Of a stretch of 64,000 nt of DNA, positions 36,478-45,870 are shown in pieces; within the stretch, counting starts at the first letter, position 1; each line of letters opens with the position of its first letter. The DNA comes from Paenibacillus sp. BIC5C1. GTDB taxonomy: Bacteria > Bacillota > Bacilli > Paenibacillales > Paenibacillaceae. Made by a program: the position numbers and the translations under genes. Location of the stretch: NCBI RefSeq assembly GCF_032399705.1, contig NZ_CP135922.1, positions 3,534,001-3,598,000 of the forward strand, given 5' to 3'. A model generated the notes under the pieces. The model searched no databases. It had not been told where the DNA came from and saw only the letters and a list, made by a program, of their open reading frames with translations.

Positions 36478-37422
36478 ATGGGAATGGATCTGGAGAAGCA
36501 ACGATTAAGCATTGAAGCAGCGAAATTGTATTATCAGTCGGATTACAGCCAGCAAGACATTGCGGTCAGGCTGGGTGTGTCACGTCCAACGGTATCAAGA
36601 TTACTTCAGTACGCGAAAGATCGTGGTTATGTTCGCATTGAAATCATGGATCCGCTGGAGGATATCGACATTATCGCCGGGGAACTCAAAGCCAAGTACA
36701 ATCTCGATACTGCGCTTGTATGTTTTGCCCCGTTGAAGAGTGACGAAGAAATTTTGAAACATATTAGCAAAAGAGCAGCAGATTACTTACAGGATACCGT
36801 TCAGGATGCGGACATTATTGGGGTAACCTGGGGCACAACGATGAACGCCGTAGCCCGTCAGCTTCGTCCCAAGCAGGTCAAAGGCGTGGAAGTGGTTCAA
36901 CTCAAGGGAGGCGTAAGCCACTCCCATGTGAATACGTATGCGGCAGAAATTGTTCATTTATTTGCGGAAGCTTTCCATACGGTTCCCCGATATTTGCCTT
37001 TGCCCGTGATCTTCGACAACATTGAAGTCAAAAAAATGGTAGAAGCAGACCGACATATTGGCAGGATTGTGGAACTTGGCCGACAGGCGAATATTGCCAT
37101 GTTTACTGTAGGTACAGTGAAGGAAGATGCACTTTTGTTCAGACTGGGGTACTTCAATGATGAAGAACAGCAATTGCTGATGCATTCAGGTGCAGGTGAC
37201 ATTTGTTCACGTTTTTTTGATGCCGAGGGCCGCTTGATCAGTGAAGAAATTAACAACAGAACCGTCGGAATTGATCTGGCCGAGCTGCGAAATAAGGAAA
37301 AATCGATTCTTGTGGCCGGGGGAAAACGTAAAATAGAAGCTATTCATGCTGCGCTCAAAGGTCATTACGCCAACATTTTGGTAACAGACCAATACACAGC
37401 CCAAGCTTTGCTTCGATTATAA
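36478..37422 (+). CDS. deoR: DeoR (SorC-type), repressor of the deoxyribonucleoside operon
   Basis: 314 residues. N-terminal helix-turn-helix (YSQQDIAVRLGVSRPTVSRLLQYA) and a SorC sugar-phosphate-binding domain (DIIGVTWGTTMNAVARQLRPKQVKGVEVVQLKGG). It aligns along its length with B. subtilis DeoR, which binds deoxyribose-5-phosphate and represses deoC-nupC-pdp. The start may be ATG 36478 or the ATG six bases later. A terminator at 37436 separates it from deoC, as in B. subtilis. Confidence 0.9.
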   Translation: MGMDLEKQRLSIEAAKLYYQSDYSQQDIAVRLGVSRPTVSRLLQYAKDRGYVRIEIMDPLEDIDIIAGELKAKYNLDTALVCFAPLKSDEEILKHISKRAADYLQDTVQDADIIGVTWGTTMNAVARQLRPKQVKGVEVVQLKGGVSHSHVNTYAAEIVHLFAEAFHTVPRYLPLPVIFDNIEVKKMVEADRHIGRIVELGRQANIAMFTVGTVKEDALLFRLGYFNDEEQQLLMHSGAGDICSRFFDAEGRLISEEINNRTVGIDLAELRNKEKSILVAGGKRKIEAIHAALKGHYANILVTDQYTAQALLRL

Positions 37423-37435
37423 TGCAAGGGATGAC

Positions 37436-37475
37436 AACATCTGCCACGCGACATGGGCGGATGTTTTGCTTTCTT
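37436..37475 (+). terminator. Terminator after deoR
   Basis: AACATCTGCC (37436-37445) pairs with GGCGGATGTT (37456-37465, one G-T pair), then TTTGCTTTCTT. Confidence 0.65.
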
Positions 37476-37564
37476 AGGCAGAAGCTATATTATACGATTG
37501 CATCCCGGTGAGCGAAGTCATTTGTTTAGTGAAGTTTCTACGGAATGTGTTTAAATTTCAAGAG

Positions 37565-37601
37565 TGAACAAAAGTTCATATTGATTTTTACATATGTTCA
37601 T
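37565..37601 (+). promoter_or_regulatory. DeoR operator: inverted repeat plus downstream half-site
   Basis: TGAACAAAAGTTCA (37565-37578) is an inverted repeat, and GTTCAT recurs at 37596-37601 as a direct repeat of its right half. This palindrome-plus-half-site layout is the one known for B. subtilis DeoR at the dra-nupC-pdp operon. Confidence 0.72.
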
Positions 37602-37609
37602 GTTAGGGT
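37581..37609 (+). promoter_or_regulatory. deoC promoter
   Basis: TTGATT (37581-37586), 17-bp spacer and TAGGGT (37604-37609) preceded by the extended -10 dinucleotide TG at 37601-37602. The DeoR half-site falls within the spacer. Confidence 0.55.
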
Positions 37610-37651
37610 AGGGATATAGAAAATAACTAGTTCAGATAAGGGGAGATTAAA

Positions 37652-38326
37652 TTGACTACACCACAATTAGCCAAAATGATAGATCATACCTTGCTTCGTG
37701 CAGATGCAACACAAAGTGAAATGGCCAAATTGACCGAAGAAGCGAAACAATATCAATTTGCTTCTGTATGTGTTAACCCGGGCTGGGTTGCTTATGCTGC
37801 TGAACAGCTTCAAGGTACTGGCGTGGATATTTGTACTGTTATCGGTTTCCCTCTGGGAGCTTCCACTTCCGAGACCAAAGCATTCGAAACCAAAGACGCC
37901 ATCGCTAAAGGTGCTACTGAGGTGGATATGGTCATCAACATTAGTGCTTTGAAGGATGGCAAAGATGACGCTGTTGAACAGGATATCCGTGCAGTTGTTG
38001 AAGCAGCAGCGGGTAAAGCATTGGTGAAAGTCATTATTGAAACTTGTCTGTTGACGGACGAAGAGAAAGTACGTGCATGTCAGGCAGCAGTAAAAGCTGG
38101 AGCTGATTTTGTCAAAACGTCTACAGGATTCTCCACGGGTGGAGCAACTCCAGAAGATATCGCTTTGATGCGTCGTACCGTAGGTCCTGATGTAGGGGTT
38201 AAAGCTTCCGGCGGCGTGCGTAGCCTGGAAGATATGCAAAAAATGATCGCTGCAGGAGCAACTCGGATTGGCGCTAGTTCTGGTGTGAAGATCATGCAAG
38301 GTGAACAATCGACTTCTAATTATTAA
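37652..38326 (+). CDS. deoC: Deoxyribose-phosphate aldolase
   Basis: 224 residues. Cleaves 2-deoxyribose-5-phosphate to acetaldehyde and glyceraldehyde-3-phosphate by a Schiff base; the lysine is in VKTSTGFS near residue 151, and KASGGVR follows. Starts with TTG 37652, 9 nt after GGGGAG. Heads the deoC-nupC-deoB-deoD-pdp gene set. Confidence 0.95.
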   Translation: MTTPQLAKMIDHTLLRADATQSEMAKLTEEAKQYQFASVCVNPGWVAYAAEQLQGTGVDICTVIGFPLGASTSETKAFETKDAIAKGATEVDMVINISALKDGKDDAVEQDIRAVVEAAAGKALVKVIIETCLLTDEEKVRACQAAVKAGADFVKTSTGFSTGGATPEDIALMRRTVGPDVGVKASGGVRSLEDMQKMIAAGATRIGASSGVKIMQGEQSTSNY

Positions 38327-38394
38327 TTTATTCGTGAGTTAATTGTTTTCGATAAATTTTATTAGATTGAATGCTTGGATGCTTTAAAGGTACT

Positions 38395-38440
38395 AACTTG
38401 TTCTTCATATCTATTCGGTGGATGTGGAGAACAAGTTTTA
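38395..38440 (+). terminator. Hairpin after deoC, possible partial terminator
   Basis: AACTTGTTCT (38395-38404) pairs with AGAACAAGTT (38428-38437), followed by only four T residues before A; it may be a read-through point or an RNA-stability hairpin. Confidence 0.5.
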
Positions 38441-38498
38441 AAGCTGATCCAACTTTCTATATTTTAATTAAAATTGAATCATAAAAAACCGAATTTAT

Positions 38499-38512
38499 TG
38501 TAAGCGCTTCAA
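38499..38512 (+). promoter_or_regulatory. cre-like site upstream of nupC
   Basis: TGTAAGCGCTTCAA agrees with cre at 12 of 14 positions around AAGCGCTT, about 90 bp before nupC, suggesting CcpA control of a nupC promoter in the 276-bp spacer. Confidence 0.45.
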
Positions 38513-38602
38513 CCGTTTTCTGAAAGGTTAATTCATCACATATATGGGAAACCTTTGAGCTGAATAAACATCCGGCTTAACTACCTTCAAAGGAGAGATA
38601 GA

Positions 38603-39793
38603 ATGAAATTCCTAATTGCCCTTCTTGGTATACTTGTTGTCTTTGGACTAGCTTATCTGGTCAGCAACGGTAAGAAGAAGATCAGATATCGTCCACTAAT
38701 CATCATGATTGTTTTGCAAGTAATATTGGGATACGCATTATTGAACACAGAAGTGGGTACATTTTTGATTGGCGGTTTCGCAACCGTATTTGAAAGCTTG
38801 CTTGGCTATGCGAATGACGGTATCTCATTTGTATTCGGTGGCTTGACTACCGTTGGTGCAGACAGTGGGGGCGCGCCGTTCTTCCTCAGTGTACTGATGC
38901 CGATCGTTGTTATCTCAGCGCTCATTGGCATATTGCAGTATATCCGAATCTTGCCTTTTGTTATAAAATATATTGGTCTGATATTAAGCAAAGTCAACGG
39001 AATGGGCAAACTGGAATCATATAACGCGGTTGCTTCGGCTGTATTGGGGCAATCTGAAGTGTTCATTTCTGTGAAAAAACAAATTGGGTTGCTGCCTAAA
39101 CATCGACTGTACACTTTGTGTGCCTCAGCGATGTCCACGGTATCGATGTCCATTGTCGGTGCCTATATGTCCATGATTGATCCTAAATATGTGGTTACGG
39201 CACTTGTGCTGAACCTGTTTGGCGGTTTTATCATTGCTTCCATCGTGAATCCTTATGAGGTTTCCCCGGAAGAAGATATATTGGAAGTACAGGAAGAGGA
39301 GAAACAATCCTTCTTCGAAATGTTGGGCGAGTACATTTTGGATGGTTTCAAAGTTGCGATCGTCGTAGCTGCAATGTTAATCGGTTTTGTTGCTCTGATC
39401 GCACTGGTTAACGGGATCTTCAGTGCAGTGCTCGGCATTTCGTTCCAGGAACTGCTTGGTTATGTGTTTGCACCATTTGCCTTCATTATGGGTGTTCCTT
39501 GGAAAGAAGCGATTCAAGCGGGAAGTATTATGGCTACCAAAATGGTATCCAACGAATTCGTTGCCATGCTTGATCTGACCAAACAGACTACATTGTCTGC
39601 CAGAACAACAGGAATCGTATCCGTCTTCCTTGTATCGTTTGCGAACTTCTCCTCCATCGGAATCATTGCCGGTGCGGTGAAAGGACTTCATGAGAAACAA
39701 GGTAATGTGGTGGCCCGCTTCGGTCTGAAACTGCTTTACGGTGCATCGCTTGTCAGCGTGCTGTCTGCGATCATCGCCGGACTGTTCTTGTAA
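38603..39793 (+). CDS. nupC: NupC-type concentrative nucleoside transporter
   Basis: 396 residues, about ten membrane segments. Motifs [29 protein letters not shown] and [21 protein letters not shown] mark the CNT nucleoside symporter family; the latter contains the substrate-binding helix hairpins. Imports nucleosides with protons in the plasma membrane. ATG 38603 follows AAAGGAGAGA. Feeds deoB, deoD and pdp downstream. Confidence 0.92.
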   Translation: MKFLIALLGILVVFGLAYLVSNGKKKIRYRPLIIMIVLQVILGYALLNTEVGTFLIGGFATVFESLLGYANDGISFVFGGLTTVGADSGGAPFFLSVLMPIVVISALIGILQYIRILPFVIKYIGLILSKVNGMGKLESYNAVASAVLGQSEVFISVKKQIGLLPKHRLYTLCASAMSTVSMSIVGAYMSMIDPKYVVTALVLNLFGGFIIASIVNPYEVSPEEDILEVQEEEKQSFFEMLGEYILDGFKVAIVVAAMLIGFVALIALVNGIFSAVLGISFQELLGYVFAPFAFIMGVPWKEAIQAGSIMATKMVSNEFVAMLDLTKQTTLSARTTGIVSVFLVSFANFSSIGIIAGAVKGLHEKQGNVVARFGLKLLYGASLVSVLSAIIAGLFL

Positions 39794-39823
39794 AGCCGGA
39801 TTATTGGAAGGAGTGCTTAAATT

Positions 39824-41002
39824 ATGTCAACATTCAAAAGAGTACATCTGATTGTTATGGATTCAGTGGGAATTGGTGAAGCGCCGGATGCAGCGGAATT
39901 CGATGATTTCGACGTCGACACCTTTGGTCACATTGCACGTGAACGCGGAGGATTGAAGATGCCGCATATGGCCAGTCTTGGACTGTCCAATATTAAGGAA
40001 ATTGAAGGTGTGCCTGTAGCGGATGCACCAAAAGCTTTTTACACCAAGATGCAGGAAGCATCCAGAGGTAAAGACACCATGACAGGCCACTGGGAACTAA
40101 TGGGTCTGTACATTGATACTCCTTTCCGCGTGTTCGCTGACGGGTTCCCGGATGAGTTGATTCAGCGCATTGAGGAAAAAACAGGCCGTAAAGTGATCGG
40201 GAACAAACCGGCAAGCGGCACGGAAATCATTGATGAATTGGGCGAAGAACATGTAAAAACAGGTGCCCTGATTATATACACATCCGCAGATTCGGTTCTG
40301 CAGATTGCAGCTCATGAGGATGTTGTTCCACTGAAAGAATTGTATGAAATCTGTGAGTTCTGCCGCGAGATTACTCTCGACGATCCTTACATGCTGGGCC
40401 GCATTATTGCCCGTCCGTTTGTAGGCGAAGTAGGTAATTTCAAGCGTACAGCTAACCGTCATGATTATGCGCTCAAACCTTTTGGCCGTACCGTGATGAA
40501 TGAACTCAAAGACGGTGGATTTGATGTTATCGCTTTGGGTAAAATCTCAGATATCTACGATGGCGAAGGCGTAACCAAGTCTGTACGTACCGTCTCCAAC
40601 ATGGATGGCATGGACAAACTTTCCGAAACGATGGATGAAGAATTCACTGGACTCAGCTTCCTGAACCTGGTTGACTTCGACGCCCTGTTCGGACACCGTC
40701 GTGATCCACAAGGGTACGCCCAGGCGCTTGAAGAGTATGATGCTCGACTGCCAGAAATCTTCAGCAAAATGACAGACGAAGATCTGCTGCTCATCACAGC
40801 CGACCATGGCAACGACCCAACCTACCGCGGCACGGACCATACACGTGAGTATGTGCCATTGCTTGTGTACTCTCCACGCTTCAGCGAGGGTAAAAAGCTT
40901 GAACTGCGCAGTACATTTGCTGATGTTGGAGCAACAGTGGCTGAGAACTTCGGAGTAAAACTGCCGGAATATGGAACAAGCTTCCTGAAAGATTTGAAAT
41001 AA
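39824..41002 (+). CDS. deoB: Phosphopentomutase
   Basis: 392 residues of the alkaline-phosphatase superfamily. Interconverts (deoxy)ribose-1-phosphate and 5-phosphate, joining the phosphorylase products to DeoC. The N-terminal metal aspartate lies in [16 protein letters not shown]; the phospho-acceptor threonine is in [10 protein letters not shown]-terminal metal ligands in [23 protein letters not shown] 39824 has an AAGGAGTG ribosome site. Confidence 0.95.
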   Translation: MSTFKRVHLIVMDSVGIGEAPDAAEFDDFDVDTFGHIARERGGLKMPHMASLGLSNIKEIEGVPVADAPKAFYTKMQEASRGKDTMTGHWELMGLYIDTPFRVFADGFPDELIQRIEEKTGRKVIGNKPASGTEIIDELGEEHVKTGALIIYTSADSVLQIAAHEDVVPLKELYEICEFCREITLDDPYMLGRIIARPFVGEVGNFKRTANRHDYALKPFGRTVMNELKDGGFDVIALGKISDIYDGEGVTKSVRTVSNMDGMDKLSETMDEEFTGLSFLNLVDFDALFGHRRDPQGYAQALEEYDARLPEIFSKMTDEDLLLITADHGNDPTYRGTDHTREYVPLLVYSPRFSEGKKLELRSTFADVGATVAENFGVKLPEYGTSFLKDLK

Positions 41003-41079
41003 TCAGCATTCTTATCTTTAACTCAACATGGGGAAACTGTTGTTTTCTTGAAACATAAAAGTCGGACAGGATGACCGTG

Positions 41080-41099
41080 GGGGCAGCTTCGGCTGCTCC
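41080..41099 (+). other. Stable UUCG-capped stem-loop between deoB and deoD
   Basis: GGGGCAGC (41080-41087) and GCTGCTCC (41092-41099) form an 8-bp stem with a TTCG tetraloop closed by C-G, plus an outer ACC/GGT pairing. There is no T-run, so it is more likely an mRNA stability or processing element than a terminator. Confidence 0.6.
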
Positions 41100-41148
41100 G
41101 GTTCCTGACCTTCATTCAATCATATGGATAACTGGAGGAGATTTAATC

Positions 41149-41856
41149 ATGAGTACACATATTGGAGCTAAACCCGGAGATATTGCAGAAACAATCCTTT
41201 TGCCAGGAGATCCATTGCGTGCAAAATTTATTGCAGATACGTACCTTGAAGATGTCGTTTGTTACAACGAAGTTCGCGGAATGCTCGGATTTACGGGTAC
41301 ATATCAAGGACACCGTATCTCGGTGCAAGGCTCTGGAATGGGTATTCCATCGTTCAGCATCTATGCCAACGAACTGATCAGCGAATACGGTGTAAAAAAC
41401 CTAATTCGTGTTGGAACTTGCGGAGGTATGCAACAACACGTTCGCGTTCGTGATGTTATCCTTGCTCAAGCTTCATGTACCGATTCCAGTATGAACAAGC
41501 TCGTATTTGGTGGATATGATTTTTCCCCGATCGCGACGTTCTCCCTACTGAAAGAAGCCTATGACCGCGCAACTGCCAAAGGCATGAAAATCCATGTCGG
41601 TAACGTGTTCAGTTCCGATTCCTTCTATCGTGACGACCGTTCCGTGACTGAGAAATTGATGCAGCACGGCGTACTGGGCGTTGAGATGGAAACAACTGCA
41701 CTGTACACACTCGCAGCCAAATTTGGCGTAAATGCACTGACGATCCTGACGGTAAGTGATCACTTGCTGACAGGTGAAGAGACTTCCGCCGAAGAGCGCC
41801 AAAAAACGTTCAACGACATGATGGTAGTAGCACTGGAAACAGCAATCACGCTGTAA
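41149..41856 (+). CDS. deoD: Purine-nucleoside phosphorylase (DeoD-type)
   Basis: 235 residues. Splits purine (deoxy)nucleosides with phosphate to base and pentose-1-phosphate. [25 protein letters not shown] opens the trimeric/hexameric NP-I fold; GTCGGMQ and the ending [12 protein letters not shown] with SDHLLTGE (catalytic Asp) are typical of low-molecular-mass DeoD. ATG 41149 lies after CTGGAGGAG; the 26 codons upstream of it are not real. Confidence 0.94.
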   Translation: MSTHIGAKPGDIAETILLPGDPLRAKFIADTYLEDVVCYNEVRGMLGFTGTYQGHRISVQGSGMGIPSFSIYANELISEYGVKNLIRVGTCGGMQQHVRVRDVILAQASCTDSSMNKLVFGGYDFSPIATFSLLKEAYDRATAKGMKIHVGNVFSSDSFYRDDRSVTEKLMQHGVLGVEMETTALYTLAAKFGVNALTILTVSDHLLTGEETSAEERQKTFNDMMVVALETAITL

Positions 41857-41907
41857 TTGTTGCATTTTATATTCAAATCAGTTGATTTTAATCGATACTT
41901 TTGTTCC

Positions 41908-41940
41908 ACGAGCGTAGTGGAGGAACCGGAATCGATTCTG
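41908..41940 (+). repeat. Palindromic cluster upstream of structured element B
   Basis: A stem CCAC/GTGG and GTTCC/GGAAC cluster around 41908-41930, then the perfect palindrome GAATCGATTC at 41931-41940. A few bases on, GAAGCGTTCGCC (41943-41954) repeats the core seen inside structured element A. I cannot assign a function. Confidence 0.4.
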
Positions 41941-41973
41941 TAGAAGCGTTCGCCCTATTACAAAGAACATAAA

Positions 41974-42125
41974 ATTTACACGATAACGAAGAGGGCAGAA
42001 AAAACCTGAAGAAGCGAAGCGTCCGCCTTTATCACCGGATTTTCCCTTTAAAAAAGGGAATCAGAAAAATCTGGGGATAACAGCGGTTGGAAGGTTGTTC
42101 TGCCATCGGAGTGACGCGTGTAAAT
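41974..42125 (+). other. Structured repeat element, copy B (152 nt)
   Basis: Bounded by ATTTACAC (41974-41981) and GTGTAAAT (42118-42125). It keeps the same pairing plan as copy A: GGCAGAA...AACC with GGTT...TTCTGCC, where an A-T pair of copy A is G-C here; CCGGATTTT pairs AAAATCTGG with a longer cap (CCCTTT/AAAGGG). It ends 25 nt before pdp, whose ribosome site is outside the element. Confidence 0.75.
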
Positions 42126-42150
42126 CACCCACAACGAAGGAGAGATCATC

Positions 42151-43452
42151 ATGAGAATGGTAGACATTATTGCTAAGAAACGCGACGGAAAAGAACTGAC
42201 AACAGCTGAGATTGACTTTGTTGTTCAAGGATATACACAAGGCGAAATCCCGGATTATCAAGTCAGCGCTTGGGCGATGGCTGTATTCTTCAAGGATATG
42301 ACCGACAAGGAACGCGCTGATTTGACGATGTCCATGGTGAACTCGGGCGAGACCATTGATCTGTCAGCAATTGAAGGTATCAAAGTAGACAAGCACTCCA
42401 CGGGAGGCGTTGGTGATACTACAACGCTGGTACTGGCACCGCTTGTTGCTGCTCTGGATGTTCCAGTTGCCAAAATGTCCGGACGTGGATTGGGTCACAC
42501 TGGTGGTACAACAGACAAACTGGAATCTGTTGCTGGTTTCCACGTGGAGTTGGAGAAAGAAGAGTTCATCCGACTCGTTAACGAACATAAAGTTGCCGTT
42601 ATCGGTCAAAGTGGCAACCTCACGCCGGCGGACAAAAAGCTCTATGCATTGCGTGACGTTACAGCTACCGTTAACTCTATCCCACTGATCGCAAGCTCCA
42701 TCATGAGCAAGAAAATTGCTGCAGGTGCAGATGCGATCGTATTGGATGTCAAAACAGGTGCTGGCGCATTCATGAAGACCACAGAAGATGCAAAAGAACT
42801 GGCACATGCCATGGTAAGCATCGGTAACAATGTAGGACGTAAAACAATGGCCGTCATTTCCGATATGTCCCAACCATTGGGTCTCGCTATCGGTAACGCG
42901 CTTGAAGTGAAAGAAGCCATTCTTACGCTGCAAGGTAAAGGACCGAAGGATCTGGAAGAACTCTGTCTGGCGCTTGGACGTCAAATGGTATTCCTTGCTG
43001 GCAAAGCTGACTCCCTGGAACATGCTGAGGAGAAATTGAAAGAAGTGATCCAGAACGGTAAAGCACTGGATAAATTCAAAGACTTTCTGGCAAATCAAGG
43101 CGGAGACGCTTCAGTTGTAGATCACCCGGATCGCTTGCCACAAGCCAAATATTTGGTTGAAGTACCAGCGGATAAAGACGGATATGTAGCTGGTATCGTC
43201 GCTGACGAAATCGGTACTGCTGCAATGCTGCTCGGCGCAGGTCGTGCAACAAAAGAATCCGAGATCGATCTTGCTGTGGGCTTGATGCTCAACAAAAAAG
43301 TGGGTGACCAAGTTAAAGCTGGCGAATCACTCGTAACGATCCATGCCAATCGTGAAGACGTAGCAGACGTAATCGCGAAAATCAAAGAGAACATTACTAT
43401 TGCTGACCATGCGGATGCTCCTGTATTGGTCCATGATATTGTAACTGAATAA
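42151..43452 (+). CDS. pdp: Pyrimidine-nucleoside phosphorylase
   Basis: 433 residues. Phosphorolysis of uridine, thymidine and deoxyuridine. Family signature [17 protein letters not shown] sits near residue 110, and [13 protein letters not shown] before it binds phosphate. The C-terminal domain ends with the biotin-like fold region [20 protein letters not shown] 42151 follows GAAGGAGAG. Last gene of the nucleoside operon. Confidence 0.95.
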   Translation: MRMVDIIAKKRDGKELTTAEIDFVVQGYTQGEIPDYQVSAWAMAVFFKDMTDKERADLTMSMVNSGETIDLSAIEGIKVDKHSTGGVGDTTTLVLAPLVAALDVPVAKMSGRGLGHTGGTTDKLESVAGFHVELEKEEFIRLVNEHKVAVIGQSGNLTPADKKLYALRDVTATVNSIPLIASSIMSKKIAAGADAIVLDVKTGAGAFMKTTEDAKELAHAMVSIGNNVGRKTMAVISDMSQPLGLAIGNALEVKEAILTLQGKGPKDLEELCLALGRQMVFLAGKADSLEHAEEKLKEVIQNGKALDKFKDFLANQGGDASVVDHPDRLPQAKYLVEVPADKDGYVAGIVADEIGTAAMLLGAGRATKESEIDLAVGLMLNKKVGDQVKAGESLVTIHANREDVADVIAKIKENITIADHADAPVLVHDIVTE

Positions 43453-43495
43453 TATATCAGGCAAACAAGTTTAATCTTATGCCTGAATCAAATTT

Positions 43496-43535
43496 AAAGC
43501 CCTGAAGCTGTGCGTTCCATAGCTTCGGGGCTTTT
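43496..43535. terminator. Terminator after pdp, bidirectional
   Basis: AAAGCCCTGAAGCT (43496-43509) pairs with AGCTTCGGGGCTTT (43521-43534, one G-T pair), with A-run and T-run. A smaller hairpin (TCAGGC/GCCTGA, 43458-43487) lies before it. Confidence 0.8.
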
Positions 43536-43537
43536 AC

Positions 43538-44521
43538 TTATTCATTTTGCAACTTATCATACGTCACAATTGAATCTGCACTGGTGTAAATGTAAGGGGT
43601 GGGTGGCTGATCGACCGGAGTTACCTTCGTCGCCCGAATCTCAATGGTGTCTTCGCCATTCACTTGAGCAGAACCAATGGTGCCATCGATTTGTACCCAA
43701 CTGTCTGTAGGAAAGCTGTCTGCATTCGGGACATGAATCATCACGCCAAAGGGCGCAGCGTCTGCCGGGCAGCACATCACGAGAAATCGCCCTAATGCAA
43801 AATGAGATTCATGCTCCATGCTTTTGTCTCGATATACAAACCCGGTAAGGCTTATGGCCTTGCCTGCAAATTGTCGTTGGAACATGTCGATGGACCCTAA
43901 TGTCTCGGAGAAGATTTCAGGATATACCTTAATGACCGATTCCGCATATAACTTCTCAGCGAGTTCGGCAAATTCACGACTATACTCATCCGGAGGAACG
44001 AATTGTACTTTCGTGGCAGGCACAGATGATTCAACATTTGCAGTTTTTTTGGATAGATCTTTAATATCCAATTCTGCTGCATCTGGTAAGGGTTCTTTTC
44101 GAAGAATCTCGGGAGGTCCATAGGTTAGGGACATGCCTTTTTGACTGGCCATGGAACTGCCTAGTGCCTGATCCGGCAAAAGAAAACCAAGTACTAATGG
44201 AATGGCAATCAATCCGTACATTAGCGAGCTGCGTACCCATCCTGAAGGAGGCGGATGCTCACAATCGCAATGGATCTCGCTATTACCAAACAGTCCGTGC
44301 CAGGCCATTATGGCGGCAATAAATAAAAAGGGAACAGGGCAGCAGAGAAGCAATCGCTGCATTGTCGGCGCCAAGTAATAATGAAGAGAATCCGTTGTAT
44401 TCAAATGAATGATGTATACAGCGAGCCCGCCGATCCACAGCGCACGAATCAGGTTATGCCATTGGATAGCATGAGATTTGGTAACCGGAGCTTTGGTCAC
44501 TGTATAACCAGGATGGTTCAT
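43538..44521 (-). CDS. ycgQ: TIGR03943/DUF1980-type permease partner protein (YcgQ-like)
   Basis: 327 residues. Several N-terminal membrane segments (LIRALWIGGLAVYIIHL, PVPFLFIAAIMAWHGLFG) then a long extracytoplasmic-type domain ending in a OB-fold-like region. Cysteine/histidine motifs IHCDCEH (about residues 83-89) and FLVMCCPADA near residue 250 are candidate metal ligands. Relatives are encoded next to DUF318-type permeases, as here with the gene upstream. The Zur-type box upstream of that permease suggests a role in zinc starvation. AGAGGTG precedes the ATG. Molecular function unproven. Confidence 0.75.
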   Translation of the reverse strand: MNHPGYTVTKAPVTKSHAIQWHNLIRALWIGGLAVYIIHLNTTDSLHYYLAPTMQRLLLCCPVPFLFIAAIMAWHGLFGNSEIHCDCEHPPPSGWVRSSLMYGLIAIPLVLGFLLPDQALGSSMASQKGMSLTYGPPEILRKEPLPDAAELDIKDLSKKTANVESSVPATKVQFVPPDEYSREFAELAEKLYAESVIKVYPEIFSETLGSIDMFQRQFAGKAISLTGFVYRDKSMEHESHFALGRFLVMCCPADAAPFGVMIHVPNADSFPTDSWVQIDGTIGSAQVNGEDTIEIRATKVTPVDQPPTPYIYTSADSIVTYDKLQNE

Positions 44522-44560
44522 GTAAGCACCTCTTTTGATCAGATATTATACTCAAAACTG

Positions 44561-45595
44561 TCATGCCAAAAGGTTAATCAACCACGACCCTGCGAAAACC
44601 AAAGCAATAATGGCCAAGCTCAGGCCAATAACAAACCGGGTGCGGAAGGTGGAGAGCAGCATCAATGTGCTTTTAAAATCAAGCATTGGACCGAGAACGA
44701 GAAAGGATAACAGCGGTCCTAATGCAAACGTGTGAGAGAAGGCAGAGGCTACGAATGCATCTGATGTCGAACAGAGAGACAATACATACGCAAAACCCAT
44801 CATGAAGGCATAGGAGGCGACAGGTCCGTTACCTAGAGAAATGAGATCACTCCGGCTGATAAAGGTTTGGATGCAGGCTGTAATAAGAGCGCCAATGACC
44901 AAATATTTGCTCATATCGACAAATTCGTCACCTGCATGGATGAAAAAGCTGCGCCAATTTTTATCGTGCACGTGATCATGATCGGCTGAATGGGAATGAG
45001 GTTGTGCCATTTTAAATCCGGGATGTGTCTTGACCTCTGTCACTGTAGCCTTCGGTTTACGCAATGGATTCTGGCGGACGAACATATAGACCAGACCCCC
45101 GATGGAAGCTGCTACAGCAAAGGCCAGTCCCATACGGGCGATCGTAATTTCGGGATGGGAAGGAAAAGCGAGCAGGGTTGCGGTAAAAACAATGGGATTT
45201 ACAACAGGACCGCTAAGAATAAAGGTCACCGCGATATAAGGCGGCATGCCTTTGTGCATCAAGCGTCGCACGACCGGAATCATGCCACATTCGCAGATGG
45301 GAAAAATGATTCCCAGCAGCCCCGCTACCAGAACACCCCCTACAGGGTTCTTGGGTGTTAGTTTGCGAATCATTTCCTCCGAAACAAACCATTGCATTAG
45401 CGAAGACAACAGCACTCCTATGAGCAGAAAAGGAACGGCTTCGAGAAAAATGCTGATGAATACCGTTTTCATATTTTGTAAGGCTTCACTGTTCCATGCT
45501 TCTTTCAGATTGGGAGCCATCGTGATCAACACGGGAACAAGAAATGCACAAGGAATCAGGAATGACAGGAGCTTAAGATTGGCTGCCATTTTCAT
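44561..45595 (-). CDS. ycgR: DUF318/ArsP-type permease (YcgR-like)
   Basis: 344 residues with about eight membrane segments and the conserved FPICECGMIPV motif. A central cytoplasmic loop contains a histidine-rich stretch HSHSADHDHVHDK (near residue 200), suited to bind zinc. The superfamily includes organoarsenical exporters, but the presence of the DUF1980 partner and a Zur-type box about 80 bp upstream argue for a metal-related function. Starts with ATG AAA ATG after TGGAGGT. Confidence 0.78.
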   Translation of the reverse strand: MKMAANLKLLSFLIPCAFLVPVLITMAPNLKEAWNSEALQNMKTVFISIFLEAVPFLLIGVLLSSLMQWFVSEEMIRKLTPKNPVGGVLVAGLLGIIFPICECGMIPVVRRLMHKGMPPYIAVTFILSGPVVNPIVFTATLLAFPSHPEITIARMGLAFAVAASIGGLVYMFVRQNPLRKPKATVTEVKTHPGFKMAQPHSHSADHDHVHDKNWRSFFIHAGDEFVDMSKYLVIGALITACIQTFISRSDLISLGNGPVASYAFMMGFAYVLSLCSTSDAFVASAFSHTFALGPLLSFLVLGPMLDFKSTLMLLSTFRTRFVIGLSLAIIALVFAGSWLINLLA

Positions 45596-45674
45596 GGGAT
45601 AGACCTCCAGAACCGGGACTTTGGTAAAATATATGCTTGTACCGTCCGCATCATACTCGTTCTCGTTAATTAAT

Positions 45675-45689
45675 CGACATTTTTACGAT
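45675..45689 (-). promoter_or_regulatory. Zur box upstream of the ycgRQ permease genes
   Basis: TCGACATTTTTACGA matches the Zur consensus TCGTAATnATTACGA at 11 of 14 positions; it is the weakest of the four boxes and lies 80 bp before ycgR. Confidence 0.55.
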
Positions 45690-45720
45690 TTACATATTTG
45701 GACCTTGAAAACTTCTAATA

Positions 45721-45750
45721 TTGACAAAAGAAATGACATTCAGGTATAGT
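45721..45750 (+). promoter_or_regulatory. Promoter of the ZagA/YciC gene
   Basis: TTGACA (45721-45726), 18-bp spacer, TATAGT (45745-45750). The Zur box begins 13 bp after the -10, over the start of transcription. Confidence 0.75.
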
Positions 45751-45762
45751 TTGTTTTGTTAA

Positions 45763-45777
45763 TCGTAATAATTACTA
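45763..45777 (+). promoter_or_regulatory. Zur box of the ZagA/YciC gene
   Basis: TCGTAATAATTACTA: 13 of 14 consensus positions, at the predicted transcription start. Confidence 0.85.
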
Positions 45778-45870
45778 TTAATTATTATTTTTAGCCCATT
45801 AGTGGAGTGGAAGCTACATATCATTCCGATTTTTTAGTTTTAAGAGGATAAATGGAAGGGAGTCATTGAA

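Noticed and set aside
41071..41148. N-terminal extension of deoD by 26 residues
   Set aside because: The region forms the UUCG hairpin, and a strong GGAGGAG ribosome site precedes the ATG at 41149.
42364..43098. Long open frame of 244 codons on the minus strand inside pdp
   Set aside because: Cys/Phe-rich antisense translation with no start signal; pdp itself is certain.
44561..45595. Arsenic or organoarsenical efflux (ArsP) as the role of the permease
   Set aside because: No ars genes nearby; the DUF1980-type partner, His-rich loop and Zur-like box point to metal starvation instead.
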